DNA of 40,744 nt, taken from positions 1 through 40,744 of the forward strand of contig CAZJDM010000022.1 in the NCBI GenBank assembly GCA_964544765.1, in the 5' to 3' direction. The notes below the pieces were generated by a model. That model did not search any database, was not told the origin of the DNA, and saw only the letters and a list, made by a program, of their open reading frames with translations. Positions 8,215-17,979 of the stretch are shown piece by piece (position 1 is the stretch's first letter; each line of letters opens with the position of its first letter). Made by a program: the position numbers and the translations under genes. The stretch comes from CAZJDM01 sp964544765. GTDB taxonomy: Bacteria; Bdellovibrionota_B; Oligoflexia; CAYFLR01.

Positions 8215-9038
8215 CATTGATGTTTAAACTTTTCTAACGCTTCTATTTCACTATCTCTATATAAAGAATTTCTTTGAATCAAATTGGTAAAATCGACTAA
8301 ATGAGCGTCAAATTCAGGCCCATCAACACAGGCAAATTGTGATTTTCCATCAACCAGAACCCTACAACCTCCACACATACCCGTTCCATCAACCATAATA
8401 GGGTTAAGACTTACTATCGTTTTTATTTTATATGGACGAGTTACCTCTGCTACAGCCTTCATCATGGGAATAGGGCCAATGGCCAAAACTAAATCAAGTT
8501 TTTTACCTTTTTCAATTAAATCTTTTAATAAATCGGTTACAAATCCATGGAATCCATAGGACCCATCATCGGTAGTAACATAGGCTTCATCACTTACTGC
8601 TTTCATTTCATCTTCCAGAATAACGAAATCTTTATTGCGGGCTCCATTGATGGTAATAACATGATTACCAGCTTCCTTTAAAGCTTTTGCGGTTGGAAAA
8701 GCGATAGCTGTACCAACTCCTCCACCAATACTAACCGCTGTACCAAAATTCTCAATATGGGACGGTTTACCAAGTGGTCCAACCAAATCTAAAATTTTAT
8801 CCCCGGCCTCCAAAAGATTTAATTGACGGGTAGTTTTGCCTATTCCTTGAACTATGATAGTTATTGTACCTTTATTAATATCAGAATCAGCAATAGTAAG
8901 AGGAATTCTTTCTCCGGTTTCATCCAAACGCAAAATAACAAACTGTCCAGCTTTTCTTTTTTTGGCAATTCGTTCAGCTTTAAGGACAAACAACTTTATT
9001 TGTTCCGCTAAGAACCTGGCTTCTAGAATCTCAAACAT
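8196..9038 (-). CDS. Ferredoxin-NADP reductase alpha-type subunit (NfnA/SudB-like)
   Basis: This is a 280-residue PyrK/SudB/NfnA-family protein. It has an FAD-binding barrel (GQFVILRLDETGERIPLTIAD, in two pieces, residues 31-51), an NAD-binding Rossmann region (SIGGGVGTAIAFPTAKAL from 103) and a C-terminal [2Fe-2S] segment. The candidate cluster ligands are D217, C222, C225 and C237; the family is known for an Asp(Cys)3 cluster. With the downstream flavoprotein it would form the NADH- and NADPH-linked ferredoxin oxidoreductase, in the cytoplasm. The length is normal. The last codons lie in a 20-bp tandem repeat. Sulfide dehydrogenase (SudAB) activity is an alternative that sequence cannot separate. 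Confidence 0.9.
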   Translation of the reverse strand: MFEILEARFLAEQIKLFVLKAERIAKKRKAGQFVILRLDETGERIPLTIADSDINKGTITIIVQGIGKTTRQLNLLEAGDKILDLVGPLGKPSHIENFGTAVSIGGGVGTAIAFPTAKALKEAGNHVITINGARNKDFVILEDEMKAVSDEAYVTTDDGSYGFHGFVTDLLKDLIEKGKKLDLVLAIGPIPMMKAVAEVTRPYKIKTIVSLNPIMVDGTGMCGGCRVLVDGKSQFACVDGPEFDAHLVDFTNLIQRNSLYRDSEIEALEKFKHQCKLNAI

Positions 9039-9070
9039 AATCTTTTCCTTATCCTTAGAATCAAAATTAA

Positions 9071-9132
9071 TCTACTCTCTATTTACCTAATTCTATTTTA
9101 TCTACCCTCTTTACCCACTCTTTACCTACTCT
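9071..9132 (-). repeat. 11-bp leader minisatellite upstream of nfnA
   Basis: Read on the minus strand, AGTAGGTAAAG and AGTGGGTAAAG are followed by progressively degenerate copies (AGGGTAGATAAA, ATTAGGTAAAT, AGAGAGTAGATT). The array ends about 32 nt before the nfnA start. Between it and the LRR gene (9133-9214), looser 20-24-bp repeats of a CATCT-containing unit can be seen. Confidence 0.6.
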
Positions 9133-9214
9133 GAAAGCTATAAATCATGCATCTGGAATGTAAATAATCCACATCTGAAATACTAATATTCACACACATC
9201 TAAGATGCTACTAA

Positions 9215-10459
9215 TTAAGCACCTTGAGAGTCAAAAATCATACGTCTTGAATTAAAATTAGGTTCTCTTAAACAAAATTCATGCACAACTGAATTACCAT
9301 TAGTTGGACAATTTTTTGGTGTCTTGACTACTTCTCCCTTATCAAGCAGAGTTCCGTCCATAATAAACTCTTCCAAACTTGTAATATCAACTAAGGAAAC
9401 TACATTAGATATATTGTTATCACTTAGATTTAATACCCTTAAGTTAGTTAAGGTTTTAGGGAAATTAGATACATCTTCAATTTCATTATCACTTAAATCT
9501 AGTTCCTCTAACAATGTAAAGGGTGCAAATAATTCAACATCAGTTATTTTATTTTTCTTAACATTTAATTCTTTTAGATCCACTAATTTAGATAAGGAAG
9601 AAATATCTTGATCCCTTAGTTTATTTTTACTAACGTTTAGTTTTGTTAATTTAGTCAGTTCAGTAATAGGCGCGATTCTATTAAATTTCACACTCTTGAG
9701 ATTAAGTTCTTCTAAATTGACCAAATCAGCCAAGAGCGAAATATCATCAATTTTATTCTTACCTAATTTCAATTTTACCAGGTTGTCTTTTAGATTCTTC
9801 AAGGATAATGGGAGGACTTCTATCGCATTATCACTTAAATCCAAACTATTTAGATTAGTTAATTGACCCAAAACAGCGACATCTACAATCTTATTCTTAT
9901 TTAATTTTAATTTTTCTAACTTGGTAGCAACCAAAAGAGGTGTAATATCAACAATTTCTTTTTCTCTAAGATCTAACTCAACAGTATCCGCTAAAAGTTT
10001 GAAGGCCTCGTTACAATCGGACCTCTCAGCAACTTCTTTGATAATGGCAACTGTTCGTTTTACTTCTTCAGTCAGGTTAGCGGTATCATTACAATAAGTG
10101 TACGTTTTTCCCTCAATTGTTGAAGCATTTCCTCCACTGGTGCCCTCTCCATTGGCGCTATCAGGATCATTGTTTTCTCCTCCACCTACTCCATCTACCC
10201 TTTCAGCTACAGCACCAGTATCTTCATTACTTTCGTCACCTCCACTAGTGTCATATTCCACCAGATTACCATTTTCATCCTCATCATCTTCTTCCTCTTT
10301 CTTGCTATCTTTCTTACCATCATCACCTGCATCATCTCTTAAGGTAATTTTGCTTTTATCCTCCTCATCAGCATCACCTTTTTTCCTATCAGTACTAGCA
10401 CAAGACAAACAAACAAAACACACAAGCATGCACATCAAAAGAACATATTTATACACCAT
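9215..10459 (-). CDS. Leucine-rich-repeat lipoprotein with acidic stalk
   Basis: The 414-residue protein has a signal peptide ending in a lipobox (CLSC, lipidated C20). A low-complexity Asp/Glu/Gly/Ser stalk follows (about 22-115). Roughly ten internalin-like LRRs of about 22 residues then occupy about 155-375 (for example LNSLDLSDNAIEVLPLSL, LEELDLSDNEIEDVSNF). Cys pairs flank the LRR block (C123/C149 and C384/C396), as expected for capping disulfides. It is probably an outer-membrane-anchored, surface-exposed protein-binding domain; the partner is unknown. AGGGGGA precedes the ATG. The acidic stalk produces an artefactual open frame on the opposite strand. Confidence 0.85.
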   Translation of the reverse strand: MVYKYVLLMCMLVCFVCLSCASTDRKKGDADEEDKSKITLRDDAGDDGKKDSKKEEEDDEDENGNLVEYDTSGGDESNEDTGAVAERVDGVGGGENNDPDSANGEGTSGGNASTIEGKTYTYCNDTANLTEEVKRTVAIIKEVAERSDCNEAFKLLADTVELDLREKEIVDITPLLVATKLEKLKLNKNKIVDVAVLGQLTNLNSLDLSDNAIEVLPLSLKNLKDNLVKLKLGKNKIDDISLLADLVNLEELNLKSVKFNRIAPITELTKLTKLNVSKNKLRDQDISSLSKLVDLKELNVKKNKITDVELFAPFTLLEELDLSDNEIEDVSNFPKTLTNLRVLNLSDNNISNVVSLVDITSLEEFIMDGTLLDKGEVVKTPKNCPTNGNSVVHEFCLREPNFNSRRMIFDSQGA

Positions 10460-10873
10460 TTGCTCCCCCTACAACATCCCTATTGTTTTTTTTAAGAAAT
10501 CCCTAAATTTATCCCGCATTGAGAAGACTAACACAGCAACAGTATAAAGTAAATTAAAAATCCAGAATTTATTGAAGTTCTATTTCAAACTAACATGCTG
10601 ATTTTACAAGGTTTTTTTACAACCTTTTCTAGCGAACTCTCCCCATGCTCCTAGGTAAGATTTATATATTTTTTCAATATATTTTTCAATAATTTTATAA
10701 AAATTTTACTTAAATATATAATTTATTGACAATTTCACATATCTAGTATGTTTGAGCAAGATAATCATGAAATTTCATACTTTTAACTAGTTGATATTCC
10801 AAATTATTTCTTATAAGAAATATACATATAAACACTTAGATACGAACATATATAAACAATTAATGAGGTAATA
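10460..10873. other. 414-bp AT-rich intergenic region, no gene seen
   Basis: It lies between two minus-strand genes. I see no coding frame above 20 codons that looks real, no tRNA and no long repeat. An AAGGTT/AACCTT hairpin occurs near 10609-10627. A TTGACA hexamer at 10726 has only a poor -10 partner on the plus strand. The segment probably carries the promoter of the LRR lipoprotein gene and the end of the preceding transcript. Confidence 0.5.
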
Positions 10874-11605
10874 TTAGTTAGTTTGAGCAGATTTGGAGAT
10901 ATACTCACAATCATGAGACAAGTACTTGCTTTCTTTCATCTTTTCATTTTGACCAGCTGCATATCTAATCCAATGCTCAAAATTGTAGCGAATCAATCTA
11001 CCAGTACCCTTATCAAGAGTAAGGTATAACTTATTAAAGGAAGGTAAAGCGGAAGGATCATCTAAATCCTTCTCCTCTCCATAGATAAAAATTACTGGAT
11101 TACCCACTTGTGATTGTGGCTCTTCAATTTCTGTCTCGTTCCACTGAGAACAATAATCAACCCCAAAATCACTATAGAGAGAATCTTGCTCCCAAGGCGG
11201 GACAGAAGAAATAATCGGTTTATCCACGTATGGACTACCTGTATAATCAACCATAGCGGTACATTTGTATTGTCCCGTAGCTGCTAAAATTAATTGTAAA
11301 TAACGCTTCTTCAACTCCTCATTTCGACAAAACTGTTCCTTAACAAAATTATTGACTAAATTTTCATCTTTTATAGCTGCAGGATCCTCTATCGTAGAAC
11401 ATCCAATAGCTCCTTTACACTCAACCTGATGAATTATATTCTTATTCTGCCCTTTTTTATCAACGCTAACAGCCACTAAAGACATTTGTACTTTGGTCTT
11501 ATCAACCGATTGACCAGGCTTGGTCTGTTTACCTATTTCACCGCGAAATTTACATGCATCTACAACAAAAAGGAGGGTTATAATTATTAGTATTTTAGCT
11601 AACAT
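10874..11605 (-). CDS. Unknown exported lipoprotein, 243 aa
   Basis: The N-terminus MLAKILIIITLLFVVDAC is a short signal peptide with a lipobox (VDAC, C18). The mature part has several Cys residues (CKGAIGC, YCSQW, HDCEY), consistent with periplasmic disulfides, and no recognised domain. It starts 11 nt after the 107-residue gene on the same strand, so the two are probably one operon transcribed away from uvrA. Function unknown. Confidence 0.75.
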   Translation of the reverse strand: MLAKILIIITLLFVVDACKFRGEIGKQTKPGQSVDKTKVQMSLVAVSVDKKGQNKNIIHQVECKGAIGCSTIEDPAAIKDENLVNNFVKEQFCRNEELKKRYLQLILAATGQYKCTAMVDYTGSPYVDKPIISSVPPWEQDSLYSDFGVDYCSQWNETEIEEPQSQVGNPVIFIYGEEKDLDDPSALPSFNKLYLTLDKGTGRLIRYNFEHWIRYAAGQNEKMKESKYLSHDCEYISKSAQTN

Positions 11606-11616
11606 CAGCTACTCCT

Positions 11617-11940
11617 TTAAATAGCTTTGATTTCTTCTCCCTTACCAGATGATATCACTTGGGTAGTTTGATAATTCACTTTTTCACCATCTAAATTCTC
11701 TTCATCCCTCTTTCTCTGTTCATCTGATAACTTCTTCTCATAGGCAACCAATATACCGTCAATGGATCTTATCACTTCCTCAAAATCCTTTTTAGATAAT
11801 TTCATCATCCTCTTTTGAAAGGTATTAATCTGAGGTAGTCTGCCATAAGTAGATTCTTTGTTATTAGCAACCGTTTTTTCAGCATCAAAGAAGTTACGCA
11901 CTCTTTCATGTAATAATGCTGAATCCATACTATTTAACAT
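11617..11940 (-). CDS. Unknown 107-residue cytoplasmic protein
   Basis: This small, highly charged, mainly helical protein has no signal peptide or Cys. The central part (KLSKKDFEEVIRSIDGILVAYEKKLSDEQ, in two helices) looks coiled-coil-like. It is the first gene of the minus-strand pair ahead of the 243-residue lipoprotein and is divergent from uvrA. No family recognised. Confidence 0.65.
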   Translation of the reverse strand: MLNSMDSALLHERVRNFFDAEKTVANNKESTYGRLPQINTFQKRMMKLSKKDFEEVIRSIDGILVAYEKKLSDEQRKRDEENLDGEKVNYQTTQVISSGKGEEIKAI

Positions 11941-12097
11941 TTTGACCCTCTAATTTTTAATGATATAAAGATAAATTCCGTTTGTTAGTTATAGTATCGG
12001 AATGTAATTTCAATACTTTAGCGGAAGATAACTAAAGTGAATTATATAAATTAAGTAAAGTAACTTAATTGAAATTAAGATTAAGAAGGTAACTAAA

Positions 12098-14926
12098 ATG
12101 AAATTAAACCATATCAATATTAAAAATGCTAAAGAACACAATCTGCAATCTATTTCTCTGCAAATCCCCAAAGAGAAAATTACCGTTATTACCGGTCCTT
12201 CAGGCTCAGGAAAATCATCTTTAGCCTTCGATACTATTTATGCAGAATGTCACCGCAGATATGTCGAATCTCTATCATCTTATGCCCGACAGTTTCTGGA
12301 TATTATGGATAAACCAGACGTTGAAGCCATTGATGGTTTATCACCCGCCATTTCTATTGAACAAAAAACCGCTACTCGCAATCCTCGATCTACAGTAGGA
12401 ACCATAACTGAAATATATGATTATCTACGTTTGTTATTTGCTAGAATAGGTGTCCCCTACTGCTTCCGTTGTGGGAAAAAAGTAAGATCCTTTACCAACA
12501 GTCAAATAATTGACCAAATACTCCAACTACCTTCACAAACTAAGATAAGCATTCTTTCTCCTTTGATCAGAGGTAAAAAAGGTGAATACTCTGCCCTATT
12601 AAAAAATTATCAAAGACAAGGATATAGTAGGATCAGAATCGACGGAGAGGTATATCGCCTTGAATCGCCCCCTGAACTTGAAAAACATAAACGACACACC
12701 ATCGAAATTTATCTAGATAGAATAGTCATCAAGGACGATATCAAAAGGCGAGTCGCGGATGCGGTCGAATTAGCCACAAAACTTTCCGGTGGTTTAGTTA
12801 ATATCGAAAACAATTCTGATAACTCTTCTCATCTCTATAATACTAATCTGGGATGTATTGATTGTAATGTAACTATTGAAGAAATTGAACCTCGCCTCTT
12901 TAGCTTTAACACTCCCCACGGAGCATGCGATAAATGTTCTGGATTGGGTTATCAAGAACAATTTGCTGAACATTTAATTATTCCCGATCCTTCCCTATCC
13001 CTATCTGAAGGAGCATTAAACGCCCACGGCATGTCCTCAACCGAAGGATGGTACTACCATCGACTCGAAAGTGTAGCTAGATATTATGAATTCAGCCTTG
13101 ATACTCCTTTCACTCAACTGAGTAAAAAACACCAGGAAATTATTTTCTATGGCTCCAAGAATACTGAAATACCCTTTACTTACTCTCATGAGAACTCTGA
13201 CTATACTTATCGTCGGACCTTTGAAGGAGTGATTAACCGATTGAACCGACTTTACATGCAAGAAAAAGGAATAGAACATCTACATAAATACATGATTCGC
13301 AAAACATGTCCTGTATGCGATGGTCAGCGGCTCAACATCATTGCCCGAAATATAAAATTACATAACAATTCTACTTCACAATCAATTTCTCAACTTTGCG
13401 ATCTAACCATAAATAAACTTTTAAAATTCTTTCAAAACCTCAACCTATCTGGCAACGAGCAGGAAATAGCTCACAAAATTATCAAGGAAATCCAAAGTAG
13501 ACTCAGCTTTCTTGCTAATGTAGGAGTAGGATACTTATCACTGTCCAGGGCTGGAAACACTCTTTCTGGAGGAGAATCCCAGCGAATCCGTCTAGCAACG
13601 CAGATTGGATCGGCACTGAGTGGAGTTATTTACGTACTGGATGAACCAAGTATCGGACTCCATCCCCGAGATAATAGTAAACTAATTCAAACCTTAAAAA
13701 ACTTACGAGATATAGGCAACACTATCCTGGTTGTCGAACACGATGAGGAAACAATTCTAACTGCCGATCATATTGTTGATTTGGGTCCCAAAGCCGGTAA
13801 ACAAGGTGGTAAAATTGTAGCTACCGGAACCCCTAAAGATATTACTGAAAACCCCAACAGTATTACCGGTCAATACCTATCAAAAGCATTATCAATACCT
13901 TCCTCACATAGTGACCAATCAGATCCAACTAAATTTCTGACACTCAAAACGTGTAGTAAACACAATTTGAAAGATATAGATGTTTCGTTTCCCATTGGTT
14001 TATTCACTTGCGTTACCGGTGTGTCAGGCTCTGGGAAAAGTACCTTGGTAATGGATCTACTATATAATACAGTACTCACAAATTTAGTAAAAAAAGCCAA
14101 GAATCAATATCAGCATGTCTCCGGTGTCAACGGAATTCAACATATTGACAAAGTAATTCATATCGACCAAGCTCCCATCGGGCGCACCCCACGATCCAAT
14201 CCCGTTACTTACACCGGAATATATGGAACCATTAGGGAACTGTTTTCCAAATTACCCGAATCCAAGGTCCGCGGTTATAAACCCGGTCGTTTTTCTTTTA
14301 ATGTAAAGGGTGGACGCTGTGAAAGTTGTTCTGGGGATGGTATTATTCGAATTGAAATGCATTTTATGCCAGACGTTTATGTTAAATGTCCTGACTGCAA
14401 AGGCAAACGATACAACCCCGAAACCCTTGAAATTTACTACAAAGGAAAAAACATATCCGAAGTCTTAGCTATGACCATCGACGAAGCCTATGATTTTTTT
14501 ACCCATATACCTTCGCTGAGAAATCGCTTGTCAGTTCTTAAGGAAGTTGGCCTCGGTTATATTACTCTGGGTCAATCAGCAACTACTTTGTCTGGAGGAG
14601 AGGCCCAACGCATCAAACTATCCCGTGAATTAGTAAAACGTGATACTGGTAAAACATTATATATACTTGATGAACCCACCACCGGTCTTCATTTTGATGA
14701 TATTAAAAAATTAATCGAGGTACTTTGGAAATTACGCAATAAAGGAAACACTTTGTGCGTCATTGAGCACAATCTACATGTAATTAGGTCCTCGGATTAT
14801 ATTATCGACCTCGGGCCTGAAGGAGGTTCATTAGGAGGGGAAATTGTAACAACTGGCACTCCTAATCAGCTTCAAAATCACTCTAACTCATACACTGGAA
14901 AATATTTAAAATCTTTTAACTATTAA
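12098..14926 (+). CDS. uvrA: UvrA, excinuclease ABC subunit A
   Basis: UvrA is the damage-recognition ATPase of nucleotide excision repair. The 942 residues have the normal family length. Visible parts are Walker A of the first ABC module (GPSGSGKSS, 33-41), a first zinc module (C253/C256 and C277/C280), the first ABC signature LSGGE with IYVLDEPSIGLH, the second Walker A (GVSGSGKST, about 640), the second zinc module (CESCSGDG and CPDCKGKRY), and the second signature LSGGEAQRIKL with LYILDEPTTGLH. No key residue appears missing. An AAGAAGGT ribosome binding site precedes the ATG, and the leader contains loosely repeated AACTAAA/TTAAG motifs. Confidence 0.98.
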   Translation: MKLNHINIKNAKEHNLQSISLQIPKEKITVITGPSGSGKSSLAFDTIYAECHRRYVESLSSYARQFLDIMDKPDVEAIDGLSPAISIEQKTATRNPRSTVGTITEIYDYLRLLFARIGVPYCFRCGKKVRSFTNSQIIDQILQLPSQTKISILSPLIRGKKGEYSALLKNYQRQGYSRIRIDGEVYRLESPPELEKHKRHTIEIYLDRIVIKDDIKRRVADAVELATKLSGGLVNIENNSDNSSHLYNTNLGCIDCNVTIEEIEPRLFSFNTPHGACDKCSGLGYQEQFAEHLIIPDPSLSLSEGALNAHGMSSTEGWYYHRLESVARYYEFSLDTPFTQLSKKHQEIIFYGSKNTEIPFTYSHENSDYTYRRTFEGVINRLNRLYMQEKGIEHLHKYMIRKTCPVCDGQRLNIIARNIKLHNNSTSQSISQLCDLTINKLLKFFQNLNLSGNEQEIAHKIIKEIQSRLSFLANVGVGYLSLSRAGNTLSGGESQRIRLATQIGSALSGVIYVLDEPSIGLHPRDNSKLIQTLKNLRDIGNTILVVEHDEETILTADHIVDLGPKAGKQGGKIVATGTPKDITENPNSITGQYLSKALSIPSSHSDQSDPTKFLTLKTCSKHNLKDIDVSFPIGLFTCVTGVSGSGKSTLVMDLLYNTVLTNLVKKAKNQYQHVSGVNGIQHIDKVIHIDQAPIGRTPRSNPVTYTGIYGTIRELFSKLPESKVRGYKPGRFSFNVKGGRCESCSGDGIIRIEMHFMPDVYVKCPDCKGKRYNPETLEIYYKGKNISEVLAMTIDEAYDFFTHIPSLRNRLSVLKEVGLGYITLGQSATTLSGGEAQRIKLSRELVKRDTGKTLYILDEPTTGLHFDDIKKLIEVLWKLRNKGNTLCVIEHNLHVIRSSDYIIDLGPEGGSLGGEIVTTGTPNQLQNHSNSYTGKYLKSFNY

Positions 14927-14938
14927 CAATTAAAATGA

Positions 14939-14972
14939 TTTCAATTGAAAAATAAAATAACTTCAATTGAAA
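14939..14972. repeat. Duplicated TTCAATTGAA palindrome between convergent genes
   Basis: The palindrome TTTCAATTGAAA (14939-14950) recurs as TTCAATTGAAA at 14962-14972, between the uvrA stop and the end of the convergent Cys-rich gene. It may be a weak bidirectional terminator, a protein site or another short tandem duplication. Confidence 0.5.
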
Positions 14973-14978
14973 CCCAAG

Positions 14979-15584
14979 TTACGGTTGTTCATTACACTCA
15001 CAAAAAGAACAATAATGTCCAGTGGTATTACCAAATGTATCACCAAACATGCAACCACCTCCACCATCGCATCCCGAGGCGATTGTCAAGACAATATCTG
15101 GAGCTGAACAATCAAGTCCAATTTGTAACTCAGTCCTATGAATCATTATATCTGAACAACTATTTTCAATCCAAACCGAACAATTGTATGAAGAATCGCC
15201 TTTTAAAAAATCCCACATATCAATTGCTTCAGCTGCACTATCAACATATGCTAAACTCCACAAATTACCTTTATCTGAACATGCTTTTCGCGCTTGAGAC
15301 TTGTTAACTTTACCTCCTATATAAGCAAACCTTGAAGGACATTTTTCTTTACATCCCACTTCGCCCCAATAATAGCCCTCTACATCGTTATATAGGCAAA
15401 ATATCATACATTCAGTATCAACAGGACTAATTTTACTCTTCCCCAAATCAGCTTCTTTATTACAAGTAGGAGCCCCTGAACACACTGGAAACGAGTCTCC
15501 ATATATTATCCCGTTAGATATAAAGATAAGGATAAAAATAAATGTAATGGATATTATGACAAAATTAACAACTATCTTAAACAT
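14979..15584 (-). CDS. Cys-rich exported or membrane-anchored protein, possibly C-type-lectin-like
   Basis: The 201-residue protein has an N-terminal hydrophobic segment (residues 4-27) that could be a signal peptide or anchor. The rest has about 18 Cys, implying an oxidised extracytoplasmic fold. The stretch KSQARKACSDKGNLWSLAYV followed by an acidic helix, and closing C..C motifs (GGGGCMFGD, HYCSFCEC), faintly recalls a C-type-lectin-like domain. This is only a suggestion. It is downstream of the large lipoprotein gene on the same strand (24-nt gap), so co-transcription is likely. Confidence 0.65.
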   Translation of the reverse strand: MFKIVVNFVIISITFIFILIFISNGIIYGDSFPVCSGAPTCNKEADLGKSKISPVDTECMIFCLYNDVEGYYWGEVGCKEKCPSRFAYIGGKVNKSQARKACSDKGNLWSLAYVDSAAEAIDMWDFLKGDSSYNCSVWIENSCSDIMIHRTELQIGLDCSAPDIVLTIASGCDGGGGCMFGDTFGNTTGHYCSFCECNEQP

Positions 15585-15608
15585 TATAACCTCCTATTAC
15601 TCTCCTTT

Positions 15609-17825
15609 TTACTCTCCCTGTCGATTATTTAGTTGATCTTGATAAAAATTGGTTCTTTCTTCTCTGGAGTAAGGTTTATAAACAAAATATACGTCATGAA
15701 TGATATTTTTATGTTCTTCATCGCCTTTCATATAGGTATAGCTACTACGATACTTTGTCCTATTGCCAAATTGATCACCTTCATCCACTTCCATTATAAT
15801 TTTAATATTAAAACTAATAATTCCTAGATCATCTAATGACAACAATTCTCCCTCGTCCACTAATCCGTTAGCAGTGTCATCTTTACCATCCTGCCAAAAC
15901 ATTAGATTCTCCCAGACACTATCCTCTTCATCAATAATTAAATCGTCATTTTCATCGTATTGAGCTAAAGCAATAAAGCCATTGGAAGCAAAAGACTCTG
16001 TTTTATAACTACCGAATCTACCCCAATTCTGGGATTTCTCCATCACGGTGCCAGAACCAAACAGCTCAAAACTACTATCAACCTGACCATTTTGATTTAG
16101 GTCCTGAACCAAAAGGGCATCTCCTTCGGAGCCATCTATCCAACCTGTTTGTACAAAGGAAGTGGTGACTATATTACCATCAATATAAAGATCGTATTCA
16201 CTATTTCGAGAAGCAATTTTTTGACTAAAAGGAAGTCCAACAAAACTAATGTCAGAATCCAAACCTAATAAATTAACTCCAGCTTCATGGTTTATATTAA
16301 TAACTAGAGGGGTATATTTTAGATGGATAACATTTGTTTTTAAACTATCTTCTTCATCAGAAGTTAAACAAGAATAGTCATTGTCAGTTAAGGCTGCGGG
16401 TTTCATTCGATAATCATTTTCTAGAAGATCACCATTCTCATCCTTCCATCCACAATGAAACCAATGTTCCGGATCAGGATTAGTGTCAAAATAAAGTACT
16501 AATCCATTTTTCTCACTGTCTGGATCATTTTCCTCTTGAGCATTGGTGTATCGAAATTTAATTATACTTTTTTTCAGTTTACGAAGACCTCTTTTCCCAT
16601 CAGAACCACAAATATCGCCGATATTAAAATTGTTTCCCTCATCAAGATAAGTGCTATTTGTAGCATCAAGATAAAATTCTGTTTTAGTGAGCCATTGGAA
16701 TTCTTCACCTCCACAAGGTTCTTCTACATTTCCCACTCTTGAATTCCCTGCTCTAATATCACTAACGATCCATCGAGCTACCTCCTCTTTGATATCATCA
16801 TCAGAAAGTTCCTCTGGAAAACAATGGGGAATAGCGTTAGGATCGCCCTCATTATCACGGCCAAAACTATTATGTCGAGCCCTGGGAACATTACAAACAT
16901 TATACTGGTAATAAGTACCTAACTCGGGACAAAAAGGAATAGGGAAAGTAAAATGATTAGGCGGTATAGTATCACCATCCCCTAATATATGACTTTCATG
17001 TAAATTATGCATAACCCTTACGGTATAAATTTCTCCATCATCAGGATTTTTAATCGACATATATAACAAACCACCGTCCGGATCATTGGCCATTAGGGCA
17101 CGTCTACGATTATTTAGCATTTTATCTATTTCCCAATCACTTACTCCTCGGACCTTATGATAACATTTGCCATCGAAGATAGGTTCATTACAACCAGCTT
17201 CTAGGTTTTGCTGTGATTCTTCCAGATCTGAAGGACACCCTATGTTACCAAAGGTATTTCTGGCTGGATCTGATTCGCCCATATTGATCGTTGTTGCCTG
17301 AGCTATAATCCATGAGTAGTTTTGAGAATCTTCTAAAGTATAAGCATAATCACTATCAAATGTTTCCTTATTAACACAGGGTTTAAAAAGTTTATTAACA
17401 CCAGCCATTTCAAATGGATAAGGTGCTAGAGGATTGTATTTGTAACCGTCTGACCACTCAATTTGTTTTAAAATCGGATCATTATCATAATCTAAATCAC
17501 TGATCAGATTGGCAATAAAAGATTTGATAGTTTCTATTAGGTTCTTTGATGAATCCACCGGTTCTACTAAATTTAGTTGAGGTGTCGTTTCCCTTTCATC
17601 AGCAAGACTGTAGGTAGCGGTATATATCCTTTTTCCTACCCTATTTTTAAACGCTTTGGCCGATTTTACTTTAAAACGTCCTGATTTTCCCTTTCTGTCC
17701 GTTTGCGAAGAAGCATCTTTATTAATACCACTTGAATGAACAATGCTTGGTTCGTCTTCACAACGAATAAAAAAGATAGAACTTAGTGATATTATACATA
17801 TTATAATCAGTTTAAAAAATTTCAT
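15609..17825 (-). CDS. Large lipoprotein with calcium-loop motifs
   Basis: With the start at 17825 the protein is 738 residues and begins MKFFKLIIICIISLSSIFFIRC, a signal peptide ending in a likely lipidated Cys. A start 15 codons further upstream (17870) is open, but those codons consist of the dispersed 29-bp repeat, so I reject it. The C-terminal third carries dockerin/EF-hand-like loops (DLNQNGQVD, DENDDLIIDEED, DTANGLVDEGEL) suited to binding calcium. The middle has several Cys (DICGSDGKRG, FHCGW). No enzymatic domain is recognised. It is probably a cell-surface calcium-stabilised protein, first gene of a two-gene operon. Confidence 0.75.
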   Translation of the reverse strand: MKFFKLIIICIISLSSIFFIRCEDEPSIVHSSGINKDASSQTDRKGKSGRFKVKSAKAFKNRVGKRIYTATYSLADERETTPQLNLVEPVDSSKNLIETIKSFIANLISDLDYDNDPILKQIEWSDGYKYNPLAPYPFEMAGVNKLFKPCVNKETFDSDYAYTLEDSQNYSWIIAQATTINMGESDPARNTFGNIGCPSDLEESQQNLEAGCNEPIFDGKCYHKVRGVSDWEIDKMLNNRRRALMANDPDGGLLYMSIKNPDDGEIYTVRVMHNLHESHILGDGDTIPPNHFTFPIPFCPELGTYYQYNVCNVPRARHNSFGRDNEGDPNAIPHCFPEELSDDDIKEEVARWIVSDIRAGNSRVGNVEEPCGGEEFQWLTKTEFYLDATNSTYLDEGNNFNIGDICGSDGKRGLRKLKKSIIKFRYTNAQEENDPDSEKNGLVLYFDTNPDPEHWFHCGWKDENGDLLENDYRMKPAALTDNDYSCLTSDEEDSLKTNVIHLKYTPLVININHEAGVNLLGLDSDISFVGLPFSQKIASRNSEYDLYIDGNIVTTSFVQTGWIDGSEGDALLVQDLNQNGQVDSSFELFGSGTVMEKSQNWGRFGSYKTESFASNGFIALAQYDENDDLIIDEEDSVWENLMFWQDGKDDTANGLVDEGELLSLDDLGIISFNIKIIMEVDEGDQFGNRTKYRSSYTYMKGDEEHKNIIHDVYFVYKPYSREERTNFYQDQLNNRQGE

Positions 17826-17838
17826 CGTATCAAACTTG

Positions 17839-17979
17839 AATTGTACGCTGGAAACTGTGGGAAAATTCATCTAACAAATTGATATTGAATTGATGATACA
17901 TTTCGGTACTAAAAACTCATTTAAGTAATTGTAAATTTAGCATTAAAATAAATTTTCCCACAGTTTCCAGCGTACAATT
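17839..17979. repeat. Perfect 29-bp inverted repeat pair (REPIN- or MITE-like)
   Basis: 17839-17867 and 17951-17979 are exact reverse complements over 29 bp (core ACGCTGGAAACTGTGGG on the plus strand at left), separated by 83 bp. The pair lies in the divergent region between the large lipoprotein gene and addB. The left arm extends the lipoprotein reading frame upstream. No target-site duplication is apparent. A diverged copy occurs inside pabC. Confidence 0.85.

Noticed and set aside
10098..10547. 149-codon plus-strand frame rich in Ser and Pro
   Set aside because: It is the complement of the acidic Asp/Glu/Ser stalk of the LRR lipoprotein. The low complexity of the real gene removes stops on the other strand.
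10726..10754. Plus-strand promoter (TTGACA box) in the 414-bp gap
   Set aside because: The -10 partner is poor at any acceptable spacing, and no plus-strand gene follows for more than 1.3 kb.
14945..15307. 120-codon plus-strand frame after uvrA
   Set aside because: It lies opposite the Cys-rich exported protein, whose signal segment and Cys pattern are protein-like. The plus-strand product is His/Asn/Tyr-rich without any recognisable pattern.
17826..17870. Upstream start adding 15 residues to the large lipoprotein
   Set aside because: The extra codons come from the 29-bp inverted repeat and would place a polar segment before an otherwise complete signal peptide starting at 17825.
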